Shown one piece after another: positions 52,272-58,837 of a stretch of DNA of 60,266 bases. Below the pieces are notes generated by a model that was not told the DNA's origin, did no database searches, and saw only the letters and a list, made by a program, of their open reading frames with translations. How positions within the stretch are numbered: the first letter of the stretch is position 1; each line of letters starts with the position of its first letter. This stretch comes from Danxiaibacter flavus. Lineage in GTDB: Bacteria; Bacteroidota; Bacteroidia; Chitinophagales; Chitinophagaceae. The translations under genes and the position numbers were made by a program. The stretch is taken from contig NZ_JAULBC010000015.1 of the NCBI RefSeq assembly GCF_041060425.1, positions 1-60,266 on the forward strand, read 5' to 3'.

Positions 52272-52722
52272 TATTTCTGATATAATGCTACAAGATATCG
52301 TGGTTACGCATGCTGCGATTGACAATGAGAAGGGGTTGAGTTCGTTACCTGAGGGTTATTCTGTATCATACACATTTGGGTTTGAGGCCTCCATCAGCAC
52401 TGACAATAAAACTTTAAGGGTTGTGTTCCATTGCTCAGCTGAGGCATTTACAAAAGATAAAAAGGACAGTTTTGGAGTAAAGGCAACCTTCGCAATAATT
52501 TACAACTTCCTTGTATTGCAAAATGTCGAGAGTATGGTAAGAGATTTAGGAGACGACCAAATTGAATTTAATTCCGATGTATTGTTAAGTCTTGCAAATA
52601 TTGCGTATTCGACGTCTAGAGGTATCATATTTACTAGGTGCCAGGGTACTATTTTAAAAAAAGGAATTTTGCCCATTTTGCCAACAGATCAACTAAGGTC
52701 TCTTATTCTTGCAAGTGAATAG
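52249..52722 (+). CDS. SecB-like chaperone of TAC system
   Basis: A 157-residue protein. SecB-type features are the N-terminal ISDIMLQDIVVTHAAID, the beta-rich middle (YSVSYTFGFEASISTDNKTL) and the C-terminal LANIAYSTSRGIIFTRCQGT, a pattern of SecB and SecB-like TA chaperones. It follows the HTH antitoxin directly, as in HigB-HigA-SecB TAC loci, and would fold or protect the antitoxin. Loss of the chaperone during phage attack would free the toxin (inference). Confidence 0.65.
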   Translation: MENHQVFNISDIMLQDIVVTHAAIDNEKGLSSLPEGYSVSYTFGFEASISTDNKTLRVVFHCSAEAFTKDKKDSFGVKATFAIIYNFLVLQNVESMVRDLGDDQIEFNSDVLLSLANIAYSTSRGIIFTRCQGTILKKGILPILPTDQLRSLILASE

Positions 52723-52781
52723 CAATTGGCTCGTGTCAATGGATAAGTTAATATAAAGATTCAAAACTCAGTTTAATAAGA

Positions 52782-52807
52782 GCCTCATAGTGATATGAGG
52801 CTTTTTT
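52782..52807 (+). terminator. Terminator after TAC operon
   Basis: GCCTCAT (52782-52788) pairs with ATGAGGC (52795-52801), followed by TTTTTT. Confidence 0.8.
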
Positions 52808-53092
52808 AATTTATACTAAAAGATCGGCTTACACCCTTACAATACGCCAGTTCACATAGACCAAACGCCAGTTCATCAAACATATTTGCTCCGGATGGAA
52901 GTTGTTTATACTTTCATTTCGCTGATTTTTTTTCGTCGTGATGATCATACATGCCCGGCATCACTTGTCGGGCATTTTTTTGTCGCACTATAGTTCAACG
53001 TTTGTCACCAAAAAGGAGAAACTTGGCTAAATTACATTTAACATCCTCTTTTCTTAATGGCTTATTAGTAATAAACCGGCTGTTATTGCGAG
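52808..53092. other. Non-coding spacer with direct repeat
   Basis: No gene is visible. ACGCCAGTTCA occurs at 52844-52854 and 52865-52875 (period 21, two helix turns), which could be a protein-binding pair. A terminator follows at 52951, so a short RNA could lie here. Confidence 0.4.
52951..52983 (+). terminator. Free-standing terminator
   Basis: ATGCCCG (52951-52957) pairs with CGGGCAT (52969-52975), followed by TTTTTTTG. No gene ends here. Confidence 0.75.
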
Positions 53093-53131
53093 TAATTTTG
53101 TTAATCTAAAACTGATAAATGCTTACCTAAA

Positions 53132-53428
53132 ATGTGGCAACTGAAAAAGAAGTTCAAGGATAGAGTTCACAACAAAGCAAACTGCAAAGTAGAACTTAAC
53201 CCTGACAAATCATTAGTACAAAATAAGATAAGCTATCCGATTATTTGGAAAGGATGGATTGGGATACAAATGGTTAAGATAATTCAAATTGGACCAGCTC
53301 CAACACATGAAAGCTTTGTCTTCGAGGTCTTTCCAAAAGAATACGCTTGGTTACAAAATAAGATTATTGAATGGATTCGTGATTATTTGAATACCGCAGG
53401 ACGCGCCAATATCGATAAAAACGATTGA
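53132..53428 (+). CDS. Small paralogous protein, family P1 copy 1
   Basis: A 98-residue protein (MWQLKKKFKDRVHNKANCKV, YPIIWKGWIGIQMVKIIQIG, FEVFPKEYAWLQNKIIEWIR). It is clearly paralogous to 57238-57519: the same MW.LKK.FKD start, YPIIW.GW.GIQMVKIIQIG and ESFVFEVFP.EY. A TAATTTTG -7 box lies at 53093-53100. A mixed alpha/beta cytosolic protein of unknown function, carried twice in this arm. Confidence 0.65.
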   Translation: MWQLKKKFKDRVHNKANCKVELNPDKSLVQNKISYPIIWKGWIGIQMVKIIQIGPAPTHESFVFEVFPKEYAWLQNKIIEWIRDYLNTAGRANIDKND

Positions 53429-53544
53429 ATGAGATGAGCTTCAGCAAGCGATAGTCCCGCCTTTTGTTGCCGTAAATTTTTAACAATTGTCATTTTTATG
53501 TGTTAATCTTTAAAAAGAACTTCAGGTGATGTCAATCAAAAGTA

Positions 53545-53577
53545 GGTCCGGCTTTAATTAGTCGGGCCTTTTTTTAT
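53545..53577 (+). terminator. Terminator with TTAATT loop
   Basis: GGTCCGGC (53545-53552) pairs with GTCGGGCC (53561-53568), with two G-T pairs and loop TTTAATTA, then TTTTTTTATT. It ends the preceding small gene region. Confidence 0.8.
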
Positions 53578-53610
53578 TCCTGTAACTATTTGAAAATTGA
53601 TATATGTGTG

Positions 53611-53686
53611 TATTTTTGCATCTAGTTTTTTAAGGGTTTAGGGTTGAAAAAGAGGCGTTTGTTTTCATCCGCCTCTATTTTTTTTG
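53611..53686 (+). ncRNA. Promoter-leader-terminator module, copy 1
   Basis: A perfect -7 box TATTTTTG (53611-53618), with TTTG 18 bp upstream, is followed by the leader TTTTTTAAGGGTTTAGGG (53626-53643) and by a terminator AGAGGCG/CGCCTCT (53651-53657/53670-53676) with a T-run. The transcript would be only about 60 bases with no frame. The A-run before the stem also makes it a terminator for the minus-strand gene at 53693. Copies lie at 54724 and 55453, and the leader also at 7431. Confidence 0.5.
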
Positions 53687-53692
53687 TCAAGC

Positions 53693-53857
53693 TTAGTTTT
53701 TACTGCAGATTAGATTTATTGCCAGAACGATGCCGCCAGCCATAGCAATGACAAACATTATTGATTGCGCTCCGGTAAGTTCGATATATCCCGCAGCGGT
53801 TAATATCGAAAAGGCACAAACTAATATAAAAGCTATATAGCCAATGGTTTTTCTCAT
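53693..53857 (-). CDS. Small two-helix membrane protein, family P3 copy 1
   Basis: A 54-residue protein with two membrane helices (TIGYIAFILVCAFSILTAAG, IMFVIAMAGGIVLAINLI). The ATG at 53857 was chosen; an upstream start at 53896 adds 13 polar residues. It resembles 55196-55381 in size, layout and orientation (M-K/R-K start, a Gly-containing turn between helices, charged tail), so both may be copies of one cassette gene. Confidence 0.5.
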   Translation of the reverse strand: MRKTIGYIAFILVCAFSILTAAGYIELTGAQSIMFVIAMAGGIVLAINLICSKN

Positions 53858-54036
53858 TTTTGGAGAGGGCGTTAGTGTGGCAATAATACGCAACACGGGT
53901 AATTGAAGATAGTAAATTTATACTCAGTTTTTTAAAGCTTTGAGGATAAAATACACAGAGATGGGCAACTTTATCTCATTATCGATTCTTTAAATGACTG
54001 GAACGTGCAGGCATTTTTTTTGATGGTATAACTATC

Positions 54037-54285
54037 ATGAAACCTTCTGTGCATAAAATTCAAATAAAGGCATTTAATAAGACCTACAATGGTGAGATCT
54101 GGGCTGATCCCTTAGTTAAGCCTGCTTTATGGCCATATAGATGGTGTGTTGTAATGGACGATTGCTCAACTTTTCTGATTGAAAAAAAGGGAGATGAATG
54201 GATTGCCCTGACAGATATGAACTCTGGGTTATTGGCTAAAATCGGAAAATGCGTAGATGGGCTGTTGGGGTTTTATATCAAATAA
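54037..54285 (+). CDS. Small paralogous protein, family P2 copy 1
   Basis: An 82-residue protein (VHKIQIKAFNKTYNGEIWAD, PLVKPALWPYRWCVVMDDCS, TFLIEKKGDEWIAL). It is highly similar to 54908-55153 over the full length, including ALWPYRWCV.MDDCS.FLI. A beta-rich soluble protein. A terminator follows. It is a cassette-like unit with its upstream leader module and divergent membrane gene. Confidence 0.65.
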   Translation: MKPSVHKIQIKAFNKTYNGEIWADPLVKPALWPYRWCVVMDDCSTFLIEKKGDEWIALTDMNSGLLAKIGKCVDGLLGFYIK

Positions 54286-54307
54286 CTTAAGATGTATTAA
54301 TAGAAAA

Positions 54308-54336
54308 GGTCCGGTTTAACTAGCCGGACCTTTTTA
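54308..54336 (+). terminator. Terminator after P2 copy 1
   Basis: GGTCCGG (54308-54314) pairs with CCGGACC (54324-54330), loop TTTAACTAG, then TTTTTATG. Confidence 0.8.
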
Positions 54337-54351
54337 TGACTGATTGTTTAT

Positions 54352-54645
54352 TTAGTGATTCTGAATGTTTTCATTGTTTTTCAATATGCTTCCAATTTTT
54401 TCCGCGATTTCATCACTAAGCCTATCGTTATAAGAGTTCAGTTCTTGATTTTCACTATACATAAGCGTGTACTTGCCGTCTTTAATATTTAGCTGAAGCT
54501 TTTGGTCATTATATTTTAAAACTTCAATTGACGGCCCGGTAATTTTAATCTCTCTAATGCTGGTCACTGACATATCAAATTCAAAAACCAGTTTTACTGT
54601 GACGTCTCCTGATGCAGTACTAATTGAAAATCGTTCAGTTTTCAT
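54352..54645 (-). CDS. Hypothetical protein
   Basis: A 97-residue protein with alternating strands (ISTASGDVTVKLVFEFDMSV, IREIKITGPSIEVLKYND, LQLNIKDGKYTLMYSENQE) and a C-terminal charged helix (DEIAEKIGSILKNNEN). It has no counterpart in the second copy of the duplicated segment. It starts opposite to the second leader module. The function is unknown. Confidence 0.55.
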   Translation of the reverse strand: MKTERFSISTASGDVTVKLVFEFDMSVTSIREIKITGPSIEVLKYNDQKLQLNIKDGKYTLMYSENQELNSYNDRLSDEIAEKIGSILKNNENIQNH

Positions 54646-54723
54646 AACGCGAGAGTTTAAGAAATGAAATTAACAATATAATGACCAATCACTACCGGAA
54701 TTAAAATTTGCCTATTATTGCGC

Positions 54724-54785
54724 CAGTTTTTTAAGGGTTTAGGGTTGAAAAGGGGCGTTGGTTTTCCTCCGCCTCTATTTTTTTG
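54724..54785 (+). ncRNA. Promoter-leader-terminator module, copy 2
   Basis: CAGTTTTTTAAGGGTTTAGG (54724-54743) and AGGGGCG/CGCCTCT (54751-54757/54770-54776, one G-T pair) plus T-run repeat copy 1 over about 60 bp. The stem base change from AGAGGCG to AGGGGCG keeps pairing, so the fold and not the sequence is conserved. The upstream TATTATTG is a one-mismatch -7 box. Confidence 0.5.
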
Positions 54786-54907
54786 TTATCGAATAATTAT
54801 TAAATTGATTGTTGGTGAAAAACTGAACACTTCAGGGAACTTTTTTCTCTCAACTACTGCTGGCAATTGTAAAAGCATATAGGCATTTGTTTTGATGCCT
54901 ATGTAAA

Positions 54908-55153
54908 ATGAAACCTGTTGTACATAAAATAAAAGTAAAAACATCTAATAAAACGTATAATGGTCAAGCTTGGGCCGACCCTTTGGTGAGTCCAGCTTTG
55001 TGGCCTTATCGATGGTGTGTCTTAATGGATGATTGCTCAATTTTCCTGATTCAAAAGAACGGAGATGAATGGATAGCCTTCGCAGAATTGGATTCTGAAC
55101 TATTGGCTAAAATTGGCAAATGTATAGATGGTCTTCTGGATTCGTATATCTGA
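54908..55153 (+). CDS. Small paralogous protein, family P2 copy 2
   Basis: An 81-residue protein (VHKIKVKTSNKTYNGQAWAD, PLVSPALWPYRWCVLMDDCS, IFLIQKNGDEWIAFAE) that duplicates 54037-54285. The upstream sequence also resembles the first copy (GGCATTTGTTTTGATG against GGCATTTTTTTTGATGG). A degenerate terminator-like sequence (about 55189-55216, GGGCTTAATTGGTCGGATCC then TTTTT) follows. Confidence 0.65.
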   Translation: MKPVVHKIKVKTSNKTYNGQAWADPLVSPALWPYRWCVLMDDCSIFLIQKNGDEWIAFAELDSELLAKIGKCIDGLLDSYI

Positions 55154-55195
55154 CGCTTAAGGATGTAATGACCTTATATTATGTCTGCATTGGGC

Positions 55196-55381
55196 TTAAT
55201 TGGTCGGATCCTTTTTGTCTCCTCTTTCACTCAATAAGTAAAATCCTCCTATTAGTAAGACGCACATTGTACAAGATAGAACGGCAACTTCCATTCCTGT
55301 TAAAGATCCCAATAGAACGGCAGTAGTTATCAATGTTATGCAAGCTAAACCGATTAGGGTAAAGCCAATCTCTTTTTTCAT
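55196..55381 (-). CDS. Small two-helix membrane protein, family P3 copy 2
   Basis: A 61-residue protein with two membrane helices (IGFTLIGLACITLITTAVLL, AVLSCTMCVLLIGGFYLL) and a charged tail (SERGDKKDPTN). The ATG at 55381 was chosen over a TTG at 55396. It sits convergent to P2 copy 2, as P3 copy 1 sits divergent to P2 copy 1. It is a membrane-acting small protein of unknown function. Confidence 0.5.
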   Translation of the reverse strand: MKKEIGFTLIGLACITLITTAVLLGSLTGMEVAVLSCTMCVLLIGGFYLLSERGDKKDPTN

Positions 55382-55452
55382 AGGTATTTTTTGCAATTAT
55401 TATGCGGCTACGGAAAATCAATTTAGTGGATTTGAATGCGATGCATAAACAT

Positions 55453-55518
55453 CTATTTGCCCTAGCTCTTTTAAGGATTTAGGATTGATTTCCTCAACAG
55501 TGTTGTTGAGGCTTTTAT
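55453..55518 (+). ncRNA. Promoter-leader-terminator module, copy 3
   Basis: TCTATTTG (about 55452-55459, one mismatch to the -7 box) precedes CTTTTAAGGATTTAGG and the hairpin CCTCAACA-GTGT-TGTTGAGG (55492-55499/55504-55511), then CTTTTATT. The stem differs completely from copies 1 and 2 while the leader is kept. Confidence 0.5.
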
Positions 55519-55663
55519 TGACAAGACTGACCTCGACAATTTAGCCTAGTCAAGTATTTCTTTTTGTAGACAAATGTTGAATTATTGAATTAGACATTAG
55601 GGGATTTTTTTTAAAACAAATGCTAAAAAAATTAGTATTATTTTTGTCGATATAGAAAAATTT

Positions 55664-55936
55664 ATGAGCAAGTACAGGTTCCGGAAGATGTATTTTGTAT
55701 GTAATCACAAGCGTGTAATTGAGGATAATGTCACATTTTGTCAAGCATTTCGTCTAAAGAAGGATGCAGATATTATAAGGGATCAATGGGATAGGCCAAA
55801 CATGGAATGGAATAAAAGTAGCTTACCTGACAACCTAACTGTTGAGGGATTTTATTTGATTCACGAAAGCTTATTTGACAGGCTTCTGAAAGAACACGGA
55901 ATTGACGTCGGTGATAGTAATATGAGAATTTGCTAA
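55664..55936 (+). CDS. Hypothetical protein
   Basis: A 90-residue protein (RKMYFVCNHKRVIEDNVTFC, ADIIRDQWDRPNMEWNKSSL, DNLTVEGFYLIHESLFDRLL). A TATTTTTG -7 box lies just upstream (about 55640). It is a free-standing accessory gene with no recognised family. Confidence 0.55.
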   Translation: MSKYRFRKMYFVCNHKRVIEDNVTFCQAFRLKKDADIIRDQWDRPNMEWNKSSLPDNLTVEGFYLIHESLFDRLLKEHGIDVGDSNMRIC

Positions 55937-56054
55937 AAGGTAAATAAGCAAAAAGCTACTAACTAATGGGCATTTTGCTCAAATCAGATACCTAATCACA
56001 ACAAAGCTCAGCTTTGCTTGTTATAATTTAAGTGTTTTTGTACAATGTCAATCT

Positions 56055-56081
56055 GCCCCGCTTAATTGAGCGGGGCTTTTA
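56055..56081 (+). terminator. Terminator with TAATTG loop
   Basis: GCCCCGCT (56055-56062) pairs with AGCGGGGC (56069-56076), loop TAATTG, then TTTTAAAA. Confidence 0.8.
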
Positions 56082-56163
56082 AAACCTTTTTAATACCCTT
56101 CTACTACAATATATACAGATGTTTTGGTTGAATTTTATAGCGGTTTTTTAACTTCAATTTTGC

Positions 56164-56191
56164 GGCCCGTTGAAAAATACGGGCCTTTTTA
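56164..56191 (+). terminator. Second tandem terminator
   Basis: GGCCCGT (56164-56170) pairs with ACGGGCC (56179-56185), loop TGAAAAAT, then TTTTTATG. The 80 bp between the two terminators hold no gene, so a short RNA is possible there. Confidence 0.75.
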
Positions 56192-56373
56192 TGAGATTCT
56201 GAATTTAAGAATCGCGATCACCCATTTTGCCAATTTTGTCCTTATTGCGGTAGAAATATGTTCTAAGGTTTAATAAAGCTTGATCGATAATTTTCAAAAT
56301 TGCGCCGAAAAAGGACGGACTCTCAAATTCAAACGTTAAATTGTGGAGAGCTTTTGTCTCGAACCCACTTAAA

Positions 56374-56526
56374 ATGATCAAAGAATATAAAATATTAGAG
56401 TCTCAGGATATCGCAGAGTTGCAGCTACAGATTAATACTTTAATTTACCAACATGTCGGTTGGGAGCCGTTTGGCTCATTGATTAACGTTGGAAGAATTT
56501 TTTATCAGGCTGTGATTAGGCGGTAA
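56374..56526 (+). CDS. DUF1737-like small protein
   Basis: A 50-residue protein. KEYKILESQDIAELQLQINT, then HVGWEPFGSLINVGRIFYQA matches the small DUF1737 pattern (helix, GWEPxG, strand with YQA). The ATG at 56374 gives exactly this domain. A longer frame from 56341 adds 11 residues and is less likely. The function of the family is unknown. Confidence 0.65.
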   Translation: MIKEYKILESQDIAELQLQINTLIYQHVGWEPFGSLINVGRIFYQAVIRR

Positions 56527-56674
56527 AAATCAGAGTGCTTAGTTGCACTAGATCAATCAACATTAAGTTCAATTGATGATTTTGTATATTCGGTGTTTTC
56601 TGTTTCGACGTTTTGTTCATTGAGATAAATCCCCCTGTTACTCGTTTTTTTTTGCTAACTTATAATCAAAACAA

Positions 56675-57166
56675 ATGACCATGGAAAAATCAGAATTTTC
56701 CAGTCAGCTCCTACAAAATGAAACAGCTCTAAAAAAATTAGCATTTCGGCTTACGAGCAACTCACAAGATGCAGCTGATCTACACCAGGAGACACTTTTT
56801 AAGGCGCTTGAGTACCGCAATTATTATAAGAATGGAACAAACATAGCCCCGTGGCTTTATGTAATTATGAGAAATATTTTTATAAATATGTTCCGTCGTA
56901 AAAAGCGATCGTTGAAATTATTTCAAACGGTCTCAGATAAAATGGAGAACAGAATTGATCTTAGTTATGGAATAGAAAATAATGTTGGGGCTATCTTGTT
57001 ACAAATAGAAAAATTACCAAGTATCTTAAAAACGCCTTTAGTTTTATGTGTAGAAGGTTACAAATATACAGAGATCGCAGAGCTGCTAGATAAGCCACTA
57101 GGCACAATAAAGAGTCGTATTTTTTTTGCTAGAAAGGTACTCAAAAACACAATAGGAAGGGACTAG
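56675..57166 (+). CDS. ECF-type sigma-70 factor
   Basis: A 163-residue sigma factor. Region 2 (DAADLHQETLFKALEYRNYY, with PWLYVIMRNIFINMFRRKKR) and region 4 (KYTEIAELLDKPLGTIKSRI, FFARKVLKN) are intact and joined by a short linker, as in ECF factors. The start could be ATG 56675 or 56681. No anti-sigma gene is adjacent. The P1 copy 2 gene follows 71 bp downstream. It may redirect host RNA polymerase to cassette promoters or to host genes. Confidence 0.85.
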   Translation: MTMEKSEFSSQLLQNETALKKLAFRLTSNSQDAADLHQETLFKALEYRNYYKNGTNIAPWLYVIMRNIFINMFRRKKRSLKLFQTVSDKMENRIDLSYGIENNVGAILLQIEKLPSILKTPLVLCVEGYKYTEIAELLDKPLGTIKSRIFFARKVLKNTIGRD

Positions 57167-57237
57167 TATTGCTTTGTTTTGGGGCCATACAGACTAAGAT
57201 TGATTTTTTAATGCAGAGTAAACAAAGATCAACTATA

Positions 57238-57519
57238 ATGTGGCACTTGAAAAAAAGCTTCAAAGATCCTTTTAAGACGAGGGTAAGTACGTTAGTTCTT
57301 AATCCTGATAAATTAGCTACTTCAAATACAAATGACTACCCTATTATATGGGTAGGATGGGTAGGCATTCAAATGGTTAAAATAATTCAAATAGGTCCCA
57401 GTGCAATCCACGAAAGCTTCGTGTTTGAGGTGTTTCCTGAAGAATATGTATTTCTAAAAAACACAATTGTAAGATGGATTCGTGACAGCCTGAACGGGCC
57501 AGAGTTGGAAAATAGCTGA
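57238..57519 (+). CDS. Small paralogous protein, family P1 copy 2
   Basis: A 93-residue protein (MWHLKKSFKDPFKTRVSTLV, YPIIWVGWVGIQMVKIIQIG, FEVFPEEYVFLKNTIVRWIR), paralogue of 53132-53428. The ATG at 57238 aligns with the start of copy 1; a longer frame from 57169 has no matching extension. It is downstream of the sigma-factor gene and could be in its operon. Confidence 0.7.
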   Translation: MWHLKKSFKDPFKTRVSTLVLNPDKLATSNTNDYPIIWVGWVGIQMVKIIQIGPSAIHESFVFEVFPEEYVFLKNTIVRWIRDSLNGPELENS

Positions 57520-57613
57520 CCTAACAACTGGACAAGTAAAGCGCGATTCAATTGTAATATATTCTGGTATCAAATAATTTATGGGAGAAGGAAAAATCGC
57601 ATTGTAAATACGA

Positions 57614-57650
57614 AATCGGGAGAGTACCTTTAATCTCCCGATTTTTTTTA
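57614..57650 (+). terminator. Strong terminator before the acyltransferase
   Basis: AATCGGGAGA (57614-57623) pairs with TCTCCCGATT (57634-57643) for 10 bp, followed by a run of Ts. Confidence 0.85.
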
Positions 57651-57664
57651 ATCAACTTTTACCC

Positions 57665-58813
57665 ATGAAGATCTTTTACAAAAACCTAAACGCTTTGCGC
57701 TTTTTTGCGGCTTCCCTTGTTATTATCCATCACACAGAGCAATTGAAAGACGCAAATGGTCTCCCGAGTATTTATAGGACAAAAATGATTTCACACTTTG
57801 GCAAACTTGGAGTGTGCTTGTTCTTTGTCCTCAGTGGATTCTTAATCACTTCGCTGCTGGTGGCCGAAAAGAAAACATTTAAGAACATATCGCTCAAAAG
57901 CTTTTATATGAGGCGCGTCCTTCGTATCTGGCCGCTGTACTTTCTTATCGTTGTGCCGTCTCTTTTTATACTACCGTTATTCCCCGCAATCAACATTCCT
58001 GGTCAAGACTGGATCAATCCATACAGCAATTTGTTGTTTAATTCCTTGCTCATGTTGTTGATTGTTCCAAATGTGCAGGTAGCTATGTTTGGTCAAATAC
58101 CTTATGCGGCGCAAAGCTGGTCCATCGGAGTAGAAGAACAGTTTTATCTGTTCTGGCCGCTACTCGTTCACAAATCAAGAACGAGGCGGATCCTGCGTAA
58201 TACTATCTGGGCATTACTGATCAGTTTTATACTTACACGTATCGGCTGTTTAGAAGCTTACAGTCTTACCGGTAATAATTTCTTTAAGGTACTTAATATC
58301 TTTCTTGCTGATAGGTTTCAGATAGACTCTTTAATGATAGGCAGTTTGTTTGCCTTGATTACAGGCGAAAGGGCAAAAGCGTTTTTAACATCAAAGCCGG
58401 TTCAAATAATTTGTTGCCTCGCAGCAGGTTACTTCATAACTCATGGACTGTTCTTTTTTGGCTTTTATTACGAGGTATATGCCTCCGTTTTTGGCATTTT
58501 GATCTTTAGCTTAGTCAGTGAGAAGTCAATTTTTAATTTGGAGTTTAAACCGCTTGCTTACTTGGGTAAGATTTCCTACGGTATGTATATGCTTCATTAC
58601 CTGGTGATCAATCTTGTAATAAAATTCGTTTCGCAGAAATCCGTTGTGATTTATGCAGCAGGATTTGCCGGAACAATCACCTTAGCTCATTTATCGTTCC
58701 GGTATTTTGAAGGCTATTTCTTGAATTTGAAAAGGAGTTATGAGCTTGCAAAGAGACAGCCGGCTTTGTCAAATTGGAGAGTAGCAACAGCACCGGTACC
58801 AATTGCTATTTAG
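57665..58813 (+). CDS. Acyltransferase 3 (OafA-like) membrane enzyme
   Basis: A 382-residue integral membrane protein with about ten helices. The acyltransferase-3 motifs are the N-terminal LNALRFFAASLVIIHHTEQL (with the double His), GKLGVCLFFVLSGFLITSLL, RRVLRIWPLYF and SWSIGVEEQFYLFWPLL. The C-terminal YGMYMLHYLVINLVIKF is also typical. The family moves acyl (often acetyl) groups onto cell-surface sugars. In prophages such genes change the receptor and exclude other phages. It is convergent with int across a hairpin. Confidence 0.85.
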   Translation: MKIFYKNLNALRFFAASLVIIHHTEQLKDANGLPSIYRTKMISHFGKLGVCLFFVLSGFLITSLLVAEKKTFKNISLKSFYMRRVLRIWPLYFLIVVPSLFILPLFPAINIPGQDWINPYSNLLFNSLLMLLIVPNVQVAMFGQIPYAAQSWSIGVEEQFYLFWPLLVHKSRTRRILRNTIWALLISFILTRIGCLEAYSLTGNNFFKVLNIFLADRFQIDSLMIGSLFALITGERAKAFLTSKPVQIICCLAAGYFITHGLFFFGFYYEVYASVFGILIFSLVSEKSIFNLEFKPLAYLGKISYGMYMLHYLVINLVIKFVSQKSVVIYAAGFAGTITLAHLSFRYFEGYFLNLKRSYELAKRQPALSNWRVATAPVPIAI

Positions 58814-58828
58814 TAATTGGTACCGGTG
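58791..58828. other. Perfect 14-bp inverted repeat between acyltransferase and int
   Basis: CACCGGTACCAATT (58791-58804) and AATTGGTACCGGTG (58815-58828) flank 10 bases that contain the acyltransferase stop codon. It lies between convergent genes. Neither strand has a following T-run, so it may be a hairpin terminator of another type, an mRNA-stability element or a protein-binding site. Confidence 0.55.
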
Positions 58829-58837
58829 ATCATCATG

